A stretch of DNA of 64,000 bases from Spirosoma sp. KCTC 42546 (GTDB taxonomy: Bacteria; Bacteroidota; Bacteroidia; Cytophagales; Spirosomataceae). Shown here in pieces: positions 25,832 through 35,430 of the stretch. The notes beneath the pieces were generated by a model. It saw only the letters and a list, made by a program, of their open reading frames with translations. It was not told the DNA's origin and did no database searches. How positions within the stretch are numbered: the first letter of the stretch is position 1; each line of letters begins with the position of its first letter. The position numbers and the translations under genes were made by a program. The DNA lies in assembly GCF_006965485.1 (NCBI RefSeq), contig NZ_CP041360.1, positions 8,600,092-8,664,091 of the forward strand, read 5' to 3'.

Positions 25832-26326
25832 ATGATCTCTAAGAAAGCGAAGTATGCCATTAAGGCGCTTAAGGTTTTGACTGAAGAGTACGGGAAAGGT
25901 CCCGTCCTGATTTCGTACATTTCAGCGAAAGAAAATATCCCCAAAAAATTCTTAGAGGCTATCCTCCTGGAACTTCGTAACCACGGTATTCTGCAGAGTC
26001 AGAAGGGGAAAGGCGGTGGTTATCTGTTACGTGTTGATCCGGGTCGGGTAAATCTGGCGCAGGTACTTCGCGTAATTGATGGGCCCATTGCACCAACTCC
26101 CTGCGTATCGTTTAACTTCTATGTGAAGTGTGATGACTGCAACGATGAAGTCACTTGCGCACTACGACCTATTATGGAGCGGGTGCGGGATGCGAACCTC
26201 GGGGTATATGAAAATACAACCTTGCTAACGTTCCAGAATCCGGCTTCACTCGAAACGAAAGAAATTCCCATAGGCGCCAATACCACCGAATTGGTTGAAT
26301 CGTCAGCGAATCGAATGACTGCCTAA
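25832..26326 (+). CDS. Rrf2 family transcriptional regulator
   Basis: A winged-helix regulator of 164 residues. MISKKAKYAIKALKVLTEEYGKGPV starts the HTH region, EKENIPKKFLEAILLELRNHGILQSQKGKGGGYLL is the recognition helix and wing, and PCVSFNFYVKCDDCNDEVTCALRPIM carries four Cys in the region where IscR/NsrR-type proteins bind an Fe-S cluster. It may therefore sense iron-sulfur status, NO or redox state. The start at 25832 is chosen because the upstream 35 codons do not belong to the family. No iscS or suf genes are adjacent, so its targets are unknown. Confidence 0.9.
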   Translation: MISKKAKYAIKALKVLTEEYGKGPVLISYISAKENIPKKFLEAILLELRNHGILQSQKGKGGGYLLRVDPGRVNLAQVLRVIDGPIAPTPCVSFNFYVKCDDCNDEVTCALRPIMERVRDANLGVYENTTLLTFQNPASLETKEIPIGANTTELVESSANRMTA

Positions 26327-26334
26327 GGTAAGTT

Positions 26335-26430
26335 ATTAGTTAAAAGTGAAGTAGGTGTAGTAAGTGGCTGACGCGAAAAGCAATACAATCGCATCAGCCA
26401 CTTACTACACCTACTTCACTTTTAACTAAT
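26335..26430. repeat. perfect 37-bp intergenic hairpin
   Basis: Arms 26335-26371 and 26394-26430 are perfectly complementary over 37 bp, with a 22-nt loop that itself allows three more pairs (26373-26375 with 26390-26392). The arms contain repeated GTAGTAAGTGG/GTGAAGTAGG-type words. It lies between the convergent Rrf2 and DUF4301 genes with no U-run on either side. Confidence 0.92.
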
Positions 26431-26435
26431 CGACT

Positions 26436-27947
26436 TTACGCTGGTTGGTGTTCTTTCCGTAGCAGATCATTAACCGTTTTTACCGGATTGAACGTAATAA
26501 GGGGTACTTCTACGAAAATCGTATTCCAGTCGGCCATAGCGCCGTTCCAGAGGCCAGGCAACTCCTGCGCCTTGAGATCTTTTCCATCTTTCGATTTAGC
26601 TGTAATGAAGCCCGTTAGTGGATCACGGTAGGCAGGAAGATCATATTTGCGTCCGTTATGGTCTTTCAGTCCACAAACTAAATCAACTGGATTGAAGTGG
26701 GTAGCCTCATCAAAAATGGCTTTTTGGGCTGGGTTTGCTAAGTCAATTTGAGCTGACTCAACCACCTGTAACGAAACGGAACCATCCTGATTTCTGGCCC
26801 AGAATGGCCCACCACCTGGTTCGCCAACGTTTTTTACCATCCCGCAGGCACGTACAGGCCGATCCAGTTTCCGACGGAAGTAACCTACCTTCTCCTCTTT
26901 CGACAAGTCCTCGAAGCCTTCGGGAGGTAGCGTAAATAGGGTACGGCGGAAAAGCTCGTCGGCTTCGGCCAGGTAACCATCACTCACCTCTTCGCTGTCC
27001 AGCAAACCCTGTATCCGGGCAATCTGTTGCTGAGCATCGAGCAATACGGCTGCCAGCACTTTCTTGTAGGTTACAGTTGGCTCTTTAATCTCATCAGGAA
27101 CAACATTGTCAATGTTTTTAATAAAAACGATGTCAGCCTGAATATCATTAAGATTCTCGATCAGTGCACCATGACCCGCCGGACGGAATAATAGTGATCC
27201 ATCAGCGTTACGGAAAGGCGAATTGTCCAGGTTTACCGAAATGGTATCCGTCGATTTTTTCTGTTCAGAGAACGTAATATCGAAGGTAACACCCAGCCAG
27301 GCTTCGTAATCGGCTTTCTGTTCGTCAATTAGTGTCTCAAACCGGTCGCGGTGTTCGGGCGAGACGGTGAAATGGATTTTAACCAATCCATCCGAATTGG
27401 CGTAGGCGGCTCCTTCTACCAAATGCTCTTCTACCGGTGTACGAGGACCGTCAATGTATTGGTGGAATTTAAGTAAGCCTTTGGGCAAACTGCCGTACTC
27501 CAGACCTTCGTCAGTCAGTAAAAACTGTAAAACGGTTTTCCGCTCATTTTCGGCAACGGCTTTGTCCAAATCTTGGCCCTTGGCTGCCATTGCGGCTTTC
27601 AAGTCTTCATAAAAAGCAAAGTCGGTCAGTCGGGTAAACACTTCATCGACCGATTTGTCTGATTTGCCATCCATGGCGGCAAAAAGCGATTTAAACATTC
27701 GGGTCGCGGCTCCCGAAGCCGGCACGAATTTGACCAGATCACGCTCATGAGCAGCCGCATCGAAGCGGTGAATGTAGGCCGGTATCTGGTCTTCCTCAAT
27801 TCGAACGATACCATCGCCAATAGTAGCGGCTTTGATGACGTTTAGGAATGGGAAGCCGTGAACGAAATAGTTTATCTGTTGGTCAATCTGGTCGAGCGAT
27901 ACGCCCTGTACCAGAATCTGGTCCTGATCCTGCTCAGTAAATGCCAT
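26436..27947 (-). CDS. DUF4301 family protein
   Basis: A 503-residue cytoplasmic protein of the DUF4301 family, common in Bacteroidota and without known function. The central stretch FVPASGAATRMFKSLFAAMDG resembles the glycine-rich nucleotide loop of nucleotidyltransferases, and LLFRPAGHGALIENLNDIQADIVFIKNIDN is another typical block. There is no signal peptide or membrane segment. It lies alone between a convergent Rrf2 gene and a divergent HAD gene. Confidence 0.82.
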   Translation of the reverse strand: MAFTEQDQDQILVQGVSLDQIDQQINYFVHGFPFLNVIKAATIGDGIVRIEEDQIPAYIHRFDAAAHERDLVKFVPASGAATRMFKSLFAAMDGKSDKSVDEVFTRLTDFAFYEDLKAAMAAKGQDLDKAVAENERKTVLQFLLTDEGLEYGSLPKGLLKFHQYIDGPRTPVEEHLVEGAAYANSDGLVKIHFTVSPEHRDRFETLIDEQKADYEAWLGVTFDITFSEQKKSTDTISVNLDNSPFRNADGSLLFRPAGHGALIENLNDIQADIVFIKNIDNVVPDEIKEPTVTYKKVLAAVLLDAQQQIARIQGLLDSEEVSDGYLAEADELFRRTLFTLPPEGFEDLSKEEKVGYFRRKLDRPVRACGMVKNVGEPGGGPFWARNQDGSVSLQVVESAQIDLANPAQKAIFDEATHFNPVDLVCGLKDHNGRKYDLPAYRDPLTGFITAKSKDGKDLKAQELPGLWNGAMADWNTIFVEVPLITFNPVKTVNDLLRKEHQPA

Positions 27948-28079
27948 ATTGATAATAAAGGTAAAATAGCGTTAGGAACGGGTGGCAAATTGGGTATTTC
28001 AGCAATATGACGCAAATCAAATTAAGGTAAAATCAGTAGGAAAGGTTAATACCAATTACCTGATTCTGGATTCTGCCCT

Positions 28080-28087
28080 TACTTTTG
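28080..28087 (+). promoter_or_regulatory. TAnnTTTG promoter element upstream of HAD gene
   Basis: TACTTTTG at 28080-28087 matches the Bacteroidota -7 consensus exactly. The ATG at 28115 lies 27 nt downstream, so an alternative TTG start at 28085 would fall inside the promoter. No clear -33 element is seen. Confidence 0.5.
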
Positions 28088-28114
28088 CCTAGTTCCAAAT
28101 GCCAACACTTTGTT

Positions 28115-28795
28115 ATGAAACTAATTGCGTTTGATGCCGACGACACGCTATGGGTTAACGAACCAAATTACGTAGATGTTAAAGAGAAATTATGTGAACT
28201 GCTGTCGCACCACATCGATCAGGAGACACTTGCCCTGCGATTTTATGATGCGCAGATCAGGAACCTGAACATATTTGGATATGGGGCAAAGAGTTTCATT
28301 CTCTCAATGATTGAAACGGCAATAGAGTTAACAAACGGAGCCATCACAGGTACTGAGATTCAGCAAATTATCGACATTGGGCGACGGTTAATCGACTTCC
28401 CGATTGAGGTGTTCGATGGTGTGCCCGAGGTATTGGAAATGCTATCCAAACGATTTGACCTAATGGTGCTGACCAAAGGTGATCTCTTCGATCAGGAAAG
28501 CAAGATAGCCCGCTCAGGCTTAGGCCATTATTTTAAGCATGTTGAAATCGTCAGTGAAAAAAACGAACAGGCTTATCTGCGAATATTACAACGATATGCT
28601 ATTCAACCGGCTGATTTTCTGATGATTGGCAACTCACTTAAGTCGGATATACTGCCCGTGGTTCACATTGGTGGACGAGCGATCCATATACCCTACTCGA
28701 TCACCTGGGCGCATGAGCAGGTTGCCGATGATCAGTTAACCGGTAAATCGTTTATAACGCTGGAGCATATGCGCGAGTTACTGGACCTGCTCTAG
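28115..28795 (+). CDS. HAD superfamily hydrolase
   Basis: A 226-residue phosphatase-like protein. FDADDTLW near the N-terminus holds the nucleophile Asp and the acid-base Asp, LMVLTKGD the motif II Thr, and FLMIGNSLKSDILPV the motif IV acidic pair. The cap domain lies at about 20-95. The substrate is unknown. The start at 28115 is preferred because it begins directly at MKLIAFDADDTLW. The 3' end overlaps the convergent nitrilase-like gene by 4 nt. Confidence 0.87.
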   Translation: MKLIAFDADDTLWVNEPNYVDVKEKLCELLSHHIDQETLALRFYDAQIRNLNIFGYGAKSFILSMIETAIELTNGAITGTEIQQIIDIGRRLIDFPIEVFDGVPEVLEMLSKRFDLMVLTKGDLFDQESKIARSGLGHYFKHVEIVSEKNEQAYLRILQRYAIQPADFLMIGNSLKSDILPVVHIGGRAIHIPYSITWAHEQVADDQLTGKSFITLEHMRELLDLL

Positions 28796-29574
28796 TCTAT
28801 TGTAAAGCTATCAGCATCCAGATTTGCCGGAAACTTCGTCCGAAACGCCCGCAGCTCATCCAGCGAGAGTGTTTGCTGATGGACCATTTCTGTGTCAGAG
28901 TGTCGAAAAAGCACATCTCCTTTAAAGTCGATTACGGCTGAGTCCCCTGAATAGAGATGTCCCGTATGGTCTGTACCTACCCGGTTGACCCCCGCCACAT
29001 AGCTTAAATTCTCAATAGCGCGAGCTTGCAGAAGTATATTCCATGGATTACGTCGGACGGATGGCCAGTTCGCCACGTAAAGCAGTAAATCGTACTCGAA
29101 ATCGGTAGAATCGGCCTGGCGGTTACGACTCCAGACCGGGAAGCGCAGATCGTAACAAACGAGTGGGCAAATACGCCAGCCTTTCCATTCTTTTATAATT
29201 CGGCGAGTTCCAGCCGTATAGACCTTGTCTTCGCCAGCCATCCGAAACAGATGACGTTTGTCGTACGTATCGAACTGACCATCAGGCTGCATCCAGATCA
29301 GTCGATTGAAATAACCCCTTTTTTCCTGTATTACATAGCTACCCGTTACTACCGCGCCCGTTTGTGCAGCCATTTGCTTCATCCAACGGAATGTTGTCAG
29401 ATTCATAGGCTCAGCTACGGCCTGTGCCTCCATGGTAAAACCCGTTGTAAACATCTCGGGCAAAACAATCAGATCCGTTGGCTCGGCTAAATTAAAAATA
29501 CGCTCCTCCAGCATAGCCCGATTTGCTACGGGGTCGTGCCAGTAAAGTTCAGTTTGGAGGAGGGTAATGTTCAT
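28792..29574 (-). CDS. carbon-nitrogen hydrolase, omega-amidase (YafV/Nit2) type
   Basis: A 260-residue nitrilase-superfamily enzyme. The catalytic Glu is in IVLPEMFTTGF, the Lys in YDKRHLFRMAGED and the Cys in CPLVCYDLRFPVWSRN. The pattern matches the YafV branch, which hydrolyses omega-amides of alpha-keto acids such as alpha-ketoglutaramate. No methionine-salvage gene is adjacent. The gene is followed on the minus strand by a long purine/pyrimidine hairpin and def. Confidence 0.88.
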   Translation of the reverse strand: MNITLLQTELYWHDPVANRAMLEERIFNLAEPTDLIVLPEMFTTGFTMEAQAVAEPMNLTTFRWMKQMAAQTGAVVTGSYVIQEKRGYFNRLIWMQPDGQFDTYDKRHLFRMAGEDKVYTAGTRRIIKEWKGWRICPLVCYDLRFPVWSRNRQADSTDFEYDLLLYVANWPSVRRNPWNILLQARAIENLSYVAGVNRVGTDHTGHLYSGDSAVIDFKGDVLFRHSDTEMVHQQTLSLDELRAFRTKFPANLDADSFTID

Positions 29575-29581
29575 GAGAAGG

Positions 29582-29666
29582 AGGAGTAAGGGGAGGAGCG
29601 GGAGGAAGGAGGAAAGGGAATAGCTACAAATCCCTCCTCCTTCCTCCCGCTCCTCCCCTTACTCCT
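29582..29666. repeat. perfect 32-bp hairpin, GGGAGGA word family
   Basis: Arms 29582-29613 and 29635-29666 are perfectly complementary over 32 bp, then GGGA (29616-29619) pairs with TCCC (29631-29634) after a 2-nt bulge. The left arm is all purine apart from one T and one C and is built from GGAGGA/GGGAGGA words. The right arm ends 1 nt before the def stop codon. There is no terminator U-run. Confidence 0.92.
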
Positions 29667-29667
29667 T

Positions 29668-30240
29668 TTATTTTGGGAACTTCATTTTATACTCGGCGTC
29701 CGTTTTGCCTTTCGAGATGTCGGCCAGTTTTTTCTTGATAAGTGTCCGGCGGAGGGTAGGCAGGTAATCGGTGAAGAGTTTACCATCGAGGTGGTCGTAT
29801 TCATGCTGAATGATACGGGCAGCCATGCCTTCATATTCTTCTTCATGCTCCTTCCAGTCGATATCGAAGTAGCGAATTACGATAATCTCGGGTCGGAACA
29901 CTTCGCCCCGAATGCCCGGAATACTCAGGCAACCTTCTTCAAATCCCCAATCGTCGCCCGCTTCTTCAATGATTTCGGGGTTGATAAATACTTTTTTGAA
30001 ACCGATCAGCGTAGAATCAATATCTTCTTCGGGCTCATCTTCATTGAGTGGTTCACCATCCACCACAAACATCCGAATGCTCTGCCCGATTTGCGGAGCT
30101 GCCAGTCCAACACCCGATGCGGCATACATCGTCTCAAACATATTCTCACTCAGCGTTTTCACATCGAGGCTACCGGGTTCAATATCTTTGGCGCGCTTCC
30201 GTAAGACCGGATCGCCGTAGGCAATAATTGGGAGAATCAT
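29668..30240 (-). CDS. def: peptide deformylase
   Basis: Deformylase removes the formyl group from nascent proteins. The 190-residue protein has the three motifs of the family: GVGLAAPQIG, EGCLSIPG with the metal Cys, and IIQHEYDHLDG with HExxH. The start ATG at 30240 gives MILPIIAYGDPVLRK, the usual N-terminus, and the upstream in-frame extension is encoded by a repeat hairpin. It is preceded by ruvX, as often seen in Bacteroidota. Confidence 0.96.
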   Translation of the reverse strand: MILPIIAYGDPVLRKRAKDIEPGSLDVKTLSENMFETMYAASGVGLAAPQIGQSIRMFVVDGEPLNEDEPEEDIDSTLIGFKKVFINPEIIEEAGDDWGFEEGCLSIPGIRGEVFRPEIIVIRYFDIDWKEHEEEYEGMAARIIQHEYDHLDGKLFTDYLPTLRRTLIKKKLADISKGKTDAEYKMKFPK

Positions 30241-30258
30241 AATTTTAATGAATAATGG

Positions 30259-30315
30259 ATAATGTAAGATGGATAATGACATAGCGAACATTGTGCATTA
30301 TCCATCTTACATTAT
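30259..30315. repeat. intergenic hairpin, ATAATGGA word family (ruvX-def)
   Basis: Arms 30259-30278 and 30296-30315 match perfectly over 20 bp with a 17-nt loop. The left side carries one extra GGATAAT word, and outer AATGA/TCATT words pair again around it. The right side continues into the ruvX stop codon (30319-30321). The words are TAATGGATAATGTAAG types. Confidence 0.88.
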
Positions 30316-30318
30316 TCA

Positions 30319-30732
30319 TTATCGTTTACTTTCCATGTACGACTGAAGAATAATGGCTGCGCTTACTTTATCAATATTTCCTTTCACACGTCGGTCTTTT
30401 TTCGTGCTTCCGCCTGCAATCATAGCCTGTAGAGCCATTACAGACGTAAACCGTTCATCATGCCAATAAACCGGGATATCGGGCAAAGCGTTCTGTAAAT
30501 GCGTTACAAACTTCCTGACACGGGGGGTGTTATCCGTATCCAGGCCATCCAAGCCCTTAGGTAATCCAACAATAAAGGCCTCGACGGGCTCCCGCAAGAC
30601 GTAGGCTTTCAGAAACTTTAAGACTTCATGCGAGGGGACTGTCTCCAGCGCCGACGCGATGAGTTGCAAAGGGTCCGTTACGGCGATGCCCGTACGTTTC
30701 ATGCCGTAGTCGATTGCTAAGAGTCGTGCCAT
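30319..30732 (-). CDS. ruvX: Holliday junction resolvase-like RuvX (YqgF)
   Basis: YqgF/RuvX proteins are RNase H-fold nucleases required for 16S pre-rRNA processing. The 137-residue product begins MARLLAIDYGMKRTGIAVTD, with the catalytic Asp. FIVGLPKGLDG, VYWHDERFTSVMA and VSAAIILQSYMESKR follow, the usual set. The ATG at 30732 is preferred because the longer frame upstream runs through the neighbouring gene's tail and a repeat. The stop lies in a repeat arm. Confidence 0.94.
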   Translation of the reverse strand: MARLLAIDYGMKRTGIAVTDPLQLIASALETVPSHEVLKFLKAYVLREPVEAFIVGLPKGLDGLDTDNTPRVRKFVTHLQNALPDIPVYWHDERFTSVMALQAMIAGGSTKKDRRVKGNIDKVSAAIILQSYMESKR

Positions 30733-30764
30733 TTTAGTGGCAAAGGTACGAAGGGTGGGGGAAG

Positions 30765-30868
30765 GGGCAAAGAGCAGGGTGCGTAGAGCACGGAGCTGGA
30801 TGGAAAAAATGCCTGATGCCCTAGCTTTTAGGCTGAGTTCCCTGATCCTCGAACCCTGCTCCTTGCCT
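30765..30868. repeat. inverted repeat, GAGCAGGGT word family
   Basis: Left 30765-30780 and right 30853-30868 match at 14 of 16 positions (GCAAAGAGCAGGGT with ACCCTGCTCCTTGC). The right arm lies inside the MocA-like gene and encodes its last residues (about KRQGAGFEDQG). Confidence 0.65.
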
Positions 30869-31453
30869 TTTACTCCAGGCTTCCACATCCTGCCAGGTAT
30901 CCAGATCAATGGCGGCTAACGGGAATGGAATCTCAGCACAGTCGCCAGCGTATTGCTTGATGAGTTTGCGAGCACCTATATCGCCCGACAGTTGCATAAA
31001 TTCGGAACCGTAGCGAATATCGAATAAAGCAGGAACACCCAGATGACCAGCTTCTCCGTAACGGCAGGCAACAATACCCCGACCTGTCTGTTGCTGAGTT
31101 GTGATTAACTCTTGTAGAAGATCGGTGGTAACATAAGGCTGGTCGGTCAGAACAACCAAAAAAGCATCGACAGGTTCATCGATCAGTGCCTTTAAGCCAA
31201 ATTTGAGAGATGATGCCATCCCTTCAGGCCAGTTGGGGTTTAGTACAACCTGGAGGGGTAGATCAGCAAGTTCGGGTTGGATTTGTTCATAGTTCGAGCC
31301 CAGAATGGCAATCACTGGACCTGATTGTAGCGATAAAGCAGCATCGGCAATCTGCCGAATGAGTGTTTTTCCGTTATGAGTGAGCAACTGCTTAGGTTGA
31401 CCGCCCAGTCGGGTTGAAGCACCCGCGGCTAAAATGATCGTGGCAATAGGCAT
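30821..31453 (-). CDS. mocA: MocA/MobA-like nucleotidyltransferase for molybdenum cofactor
   Basis: A 210-residue NTP transferase. IILAAGASTRLGGQPKQLL is the nucleotide-binding loop and VVLTDQPYVTTDLL holds the metal-binding Asp. MocA adds CMP to the molybdopterin of xanthine-oxidase-family enzymes, and the neighbours XdhC and a molybdenum hydroxylase pair support MocA over MobA. It starts 2 nt after the xdhC stop. About 15 C-terminal residues are encoded by a repeat arm, so the native C-terminus may have been replaced. Confidence 0.85.
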   Translation of the reverse strand: MPIATIILAAGASTRLGGQPKQLLTHNGKTLIRQIADAALSLQSGPVIAILGSNYEQIQPELADLPLQVVLNPNWPEGMASSLKFGLKALIDEPVDAFLVVLTDQPYVTTDLLQELITTQQQTGRGIVACRYGEAGHLGVPALFDIRYGSEFMQLSGDIGARKLIKQYAGDCAEIPFPLAAIDLDTWQDVEAWSKRQGAGFEDQGTQPKS

Positions 31454-31455
31454 GC

Positions 31456-32634
31456 TTAGATCGTATCTACACCGATGCTGTCAGAATCAATAGGATCTGC
31501 CTGCCGGCCATGATTTGCCGAGTTGCCAGAAAGTCGCTCGTGAATGGGACCGGATTTGTCTTTGAGAAAACCACCAGCACCTTTCGTAAAAAAGGCTTTG
31601 ATCTCGGCCATAATCGATAAGGCAATTTCATCCGGCGTTTCGGCTCCGAGGTCAAGCCCAATAGGGGCGTGAACGCGATTGAGGGAGGCATTACTAAACT
31701 GTAGCCCATCTTTTTTAAATTCCTCCTGCATCTTATCGAACCGTTTGCGTGGTCCCAGCATACCAATATAGGGCACATCGGTAGTCAGCAGCTTTTCCAG
31801 TACAGCCTTATCGTAATTGAAATTGTGCGACATCAGCACGGCGGCTGTTCGGTTCGTAATCGTCAACTGATCAATAACCACTTCCCGACCCGCATACAGC
31901 ACACAGGTAGCGACCGGAAACCGTTTGGGGGACAGGTGCGCAATGCAATCATCGGTAACGGTCACCTGCCAGCCGAGTTCGCGGGCAAGTTTGGCTACAG
32001 GAATGACATCGTAACCTGCTCCAAAAATGACCAGTTCAATACCTGGATCGATGCGCTCGATAAATATCTCCGCACTTCCCGACAATACAGAATAGGAACG
32101 AGTCAACGGCTTGCCTGTATTGAATACGCCCTGCATATCGTCGTATAGCCAGGCGGGTATCGATTCGGTTGTTTGCTCTGTGAGCATAAACCGATTACCC
32201 GGAGCCAGCCCTGTAAATTCATCGCTTTTCAAGACTGTGGCCAGAGACCGAACGTCGCGTTTCTGCGTGAACTCTTTGAGTAAGGCAATTGGATTTTGTG
32301 AGCTAATGGGGTCAATTGGCTCAATCAACACATCGATAATGCCATTACACCCCAGCCCAACGCCAAAGCTGTTGGCGCCATCGTCCATCGTATCGTAGGT
32401 AACAACAATCGGTTCTCCATCGAGCATTACCTGCCGCGCTTTGCGTAATGCATCGCCTTCCAGACAGCCGCCACTAATGGCTCCTTCCCAACGACCGTCG
32501 TCGGTAATAAGCATACGAGCACCCGGCCGACGGTACGACGAACCTTCGACCCACACAACCGTGGCCAGAGCGGCTTTCCGTTGCGAAAAGTCAATCTGTT
32601 CAAAAACGTCAACGATACGGGTTATTTCTTTCAT
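31456..32634 (-). CDS. XdhC/CoxI family molybdenum cofactor insertion protein
   Basis: XdhC-type proteins bind molybdenum cofactor, assist its sulfuration and insert it into xanthine-oxidase-family enzymes. The 392-residue protein has the N-terminal XdhC/CoxI domain (ALATVVWVEGSSYRRPGARMLI, ISGGCLEGDALR, Cys conserved) and a C-terminal Rossmann domain (ELVIFGAGYDVIPVAKLARELGW, GMLGPRKRFDKM). It lies between the molybdenum subunit and mocA in one unit, which names its likely client. Confidence 0.93.
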   Translation of the reverse strand: MKEITRIVDVFEQIDFSQRKAALATVVWVEGSSYRRPGARMLITDDGRWEGAISGGCLEGDALRKARQVMLDGEPIVVTYDTMDDGANSFGVGLGCNGIIDVLIEPIDPISSQNPIALLKEFTQKRDVRSLATVLKSDEFTGLAPGNRFMLTEQTTESIPAWLYDDMQGVFNTGKPLTRSYSVLSGSAEIFIERIDPGIELVIFGAGYDVIPVAKLARELGWQVTVTDDCIAHLSPKRFPVATCVLYAGREVVIDQLTITNRTAAVLMSHNFNYDKAVLEKLLTTDVPYIGMLGPRKRFDKMQEEFKKDGLQFSNASLNRVHAPIGLDLGAETPDEIALSIMAEIKAFFTKGAGGFLKDKSGPIHERLSGNSANHGRQADPIDSDSIGVDTI

Positions 32635-32644
32635 GACTATTGGG

Positions 32645-32718
32645 TTTGAAATTTGAGGTTCGTAGTTTGAAGTTCTATGTGCGTCAGCAACTTCAAACTA
32701 CGAACCTCAAACTTCAAA
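32645..32718. repeat. intergenic hairpin, TTTGAAGTTTGAGGTT word family
   Basis: Arms 32645-32674 and 32689-32718 match at 29 of 30 positions, with a 14-nt loop. The arms repeat the word TTTGAA/TTTGAGG around a CGTAG centre. It fills the gap between the Mo-subunit gene and xdhC. A related element lies at 53722-53832. Confidence 0.9.
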
Positions 32719-32725
32719 CTAAAAA

Positions 32726-34927
32726 TTACACCTTTTCTAAATCAAACGGCAACCGACGAACACGCTTACCGGTTGCTGCAAAAACGGCGTTTGCTAAAGC
32801 GGGTGCTAAGGGTGGCAAACCCGGTTCGCCAACTCCTTTAATGGTTGGACCGCCTTCGGCCAAAATATGTACCTCAACATCCGGCATTTCGTTAATGCGC
32901 ACCATCCGGTTGGCATCAAAATTCTTCTGAACAGCCTGACCATTCTCAAACGTGATGCCGTCTTTCGTTGCGGCTGTTAAGGCCATGGCAATGGCACCTT
33001 CAACCTGCGCCTTAACTGTATCGGGGTTAACGACGGTGCCGAGGTCAATTACGCAATAAACCTTATCAACTGTAACACCGCCAGTCTTGTTTTTCGATAC
33101 TTCGACAACCTGACCTGCCAGACCCGCGAAAAATTCCCACTGGGCAACGCCCCGCCCTTTTCCAGCCGGAAGCGGTTTATCCCAACCCGATACTTCTTTC
33201 AGTTTCGTGAGTACCCGTTTCGCATCCGTATCTTTCGTTAACATCGCCATCCGAAACGCCAATGGGTCCTGGCCCGCTTTATGCGCCATTTCGTCCAGAA
33301 AACATTCATGCGCGAACGCCAGGGTCGAGCTGGTTACAGATCGCCAGTAGGTTAGTGGTACGTGGGTTTCGGCGTGAACATATCGGGTGTTCAGGTTTGG
33401 GATCTCGTATTTCTGCTCGTTGGTTCCTTCAAGCATAGTCCCGTCGGGCTTGGTTTTATCGTACTTCTCGTTCATTGTCGCGTCGATAGACGGCGAAATG
33501 ACCTTGTGCTGAAAGGCTATGGCTTTTCCATCGGCAGATAAGGCCCCCCGCATGGCGGAGAACGTCATGGGCCGGAATGGCCCCAATTGGGTATCGTCTT
33601 CGCGGGACCAGACAACTTTAACCGGTTTGCCAATGGTTTTCGACAAAAGTGCGGCTTCAGTCGCGAAGTCCTGCGTAAGCCGCCGACCAAACCCTCCGCC
33701 ATTGAACAGAACGTGTACGGTTACATTATCGGCCGGAACCTTGAGCACCTTGGAAACCTCATCCCGAACTAGATCACCCCCCTGCGACGATACCCATAGC
33801 TCAATTTTATCGCCAGGCTTATAGTGCGCCAGTGCGTTCATCGGCTCCATGGTTGAATGGCTTACGATGGGGGTTTCGTAGAACGCGTCGAGTTTGGTTG
33901 GGGCATCGGCAAATGACTTGTCGAAATCGCCCGAGTTGTGACCAACTACACCATCTGTTTTGGCCAGCTCATGGAGGTTTTTCTCAAAAGCAACCGAATT
34001 GAACGTGTCGTGGCCCTGATGATCCCAGTTCACCTTCAGCGCTTTACGACCTTGTAAGGCAGCCCAGTAAGTATCGGCGATGATAGCAACACCTTCGTAT
34101 CGGTTTTTACCGACTACGCGTTCCACCTTCACCACCTGCCGAACGCCTTTGACTTTCAGCGACTGAGCCGCATCGAAACTTACCAGCTTACTGCCAAACA
34201 CGGGGCAGCGTTCAATCGACGCATAAACCATGCCCGGCACTTTGGCATCCATGCCAAATGTTGCCTGACCTGCCACTTTCAAGGGTACGTCGGGGCGTTG
34301 CATCGACTTGCCCAGCATGGTAAACTGCTTCGGGTCTTTCAGTTTGGGCTCTTTCGGAACCGGTAATTTTGCTGCTGGTTCGGCTAGTTGGCCGTAGGTT
34401 AATGTTTTACCCGTTGGTTTATGAATAACGGTGGCGTTGGCGGCAAAACACTCGTCGATGGGTACGCTCCATTGATCGCTGGCGGCTTTAACGAGCATTT
34501 CGCGGGCGGAGGCCCCTACTTTGCGCATCTGCGTATAGCCACCCCGAATGGAGCCGCTACCACCTACTGCTTGCGACCACATCCCTCCGTATTTGCTCTC
34601 ACCCCCAGTTTGCCGAATAACGACTTTGTCTAACGATACTTCGAGTTCTTCCGCAATTAGGGCTGGAACCGACTGATACGTACCCTGACCAATTTCGGGC
34701 CGGGGATTCATAAGAATAATTCGCCCCGATTTTTCGATAATAATGTAGGGCGTAAGTTCAACGGACTCAGGCAAAGCCAATCCAGGCCAGGCACTCAAGT
34801 TCAATACAGGGCTGGTGGCTAAGCTTTCGGCTGCGGGTAAACCAAGCGCAAAAGCGGCTCCACTTAAGCCAGCCGCTTTTAGGAAGTTCCGGCGTGAAGT
34901 ACCGATCTGATTAGGTTTCTGGCTCAT
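32726..34927 (-). CDS. xanthine-oxidase-family molybdopterin-binding subunit, Tat-exported (IorB-like)
   Basis: A large subunit of a molybdenum hydroxylase acting on N-heterocycles or aldehydes. The N-terminus [19 protein letters not shown] is a twin-arginine signal, so the enzyme works in the periplasm. The molybdenum cofactor region appears as [44 protein letters not shown] and [18 protein letters not shown], which carries the catalytic Glu. The 733-residue length and the lack of an FAD subunit nearby fit the isoquinoline 1-oxidoreductase type, in which electrons go to a cytochrome. Overlaps the 2Fe-2S subunit gene by 4 nt. Confidence 0.92.
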   Translation of the reverse strand: MSQKPNQIGTSRRNFLKAAGLSGAAFALGLPAAESLATSPVLNLSAWPGLALPESVELTPYIIIEKSGRIILMNPRPEIGQGTYQSVPALIAEELEVSLDKVVIRQTGGESKYGGMWSQAVGGSGSIRGGYTQMRKVGASAREMLVKAASDQWSVPIDECFAANATVIHKPTGKTLTYGQLAEPAAKLPVPKEPKLKDPKQFTMLGKSMQRPDVPLKVAGQATFGMDAKVPGMVYASIERCPVFGSKLVSFDAAQSLKVKGVRQVVKVERVVGKNRYEGVAIIADTYWAALQGRKALKVNWDHQGHDTFNSVAFEKNLHELAKTDGVVGHNSGDFDKSFADAPTKLDAFYETPIVSHSTMEPMNALAHYKPGDKIELWVSSQGGDLVRDEVSKVLKVPADNVTVHVLFNGGGFGRRLTQDFATEAALLSKTIGKPVKVVWSREDDTQLGPFRPMTFSAMRGALSADGKAIAFQHKVISPSIDATMNEKYDKTKPDGTMLEGTNEQKYEIPNLNTRYVHAETHVPLTYWRSVTSSTLAFAHECFLDEMAHKAGQDPLAFRMAMLTKDTDAKRVLTKLKEVSGWDKPLPAGKGRGVAQWEFFAGLAGQVVEVSKNKTGGVTVDKVYCVIDLGTVVNPDTVKAQVEGAIAMALTAATKDGITFENGQAVQKNFDANRMVRINEMPDVEVHILAEGGPTIKGVGEPGLPPLAPALANAVFAATGKRVRRLPFDLEKV

Positions 34928-35430
34928 CGCTTACCGATTTTAGGGGTGGATTTCGGTGATTTAGGGGGAGCGGCCATCTCGGCTGATGCCGTGTGAATGG
35001 CTTGCCGAATGCGGCCATACGTACCACAACGGCAAATATTCCCTTGCATAGCCATATCAATATCGGCGTCAGTCGGCTTGGGTGTTTGCTTCAATAGCGC
35101 CACCGCCGACATAATTTGTCCGGACTGACAGTAACCGCACTGGGGCACCTGATGCTCAATCCAGGCTTTCTGAACCGGGTGATCGGCGTTTTTAGAAAGT
35201 CCTTCTATGGTGGTTATTTTCTGGCCAACCACCGCCGAAACAGGAACACTGCATGAACGGGTAGGATTGCCATCTAAGTGCACCGTGCAGGCTCCGCATT
35301 GGGCAATACCACAACCAAATTTGGTGCCTGTGAGGCCCACTACATCGCGGATTGCCCATAGCAGTGGCATGTCGGGGTCCACGTCGACGATATGCGCCTG
35401 ATTGTTAATTGTTAATTTTAGGGATGCCAT
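34924..35430 (-). CDS. (2Fe-2S) subunit of molybdenum hydroxylase (IorA-like)
   Basis: A 168-residue electron transfer subunit. The N-terminal plant-type cluster is bound by [20 protein letters not shown] and the following RSC. The C-terminal cluster is bound by [13 protein letters not shown] and [16 protein letters not shown]. It passes electrons from the molybdenum subunit encoded directly downstream. The start is the ATG at 35430. It has no signal of its own and is probably carried out with the Tat-exported partner. It is the first gene of the unit and is divergent from a Nudix-type regulator. Confidence 0.93.
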   Translation of the reverse strand: MASLKLTINNQAHIVDVDPDMPLLWAIRDVVGLTGTKFGCGIAQCGACTVHLDGNPTRSCSVPVSAVVGQKITTIEGLSKNADHPVQKAWIEHQVPQCGYCQSGQIMSAVALLKQTPKPTDADIDMAMQGNICRCGTYGRIRQAIHTASAEMAAPPKSPKSTPKIGKR

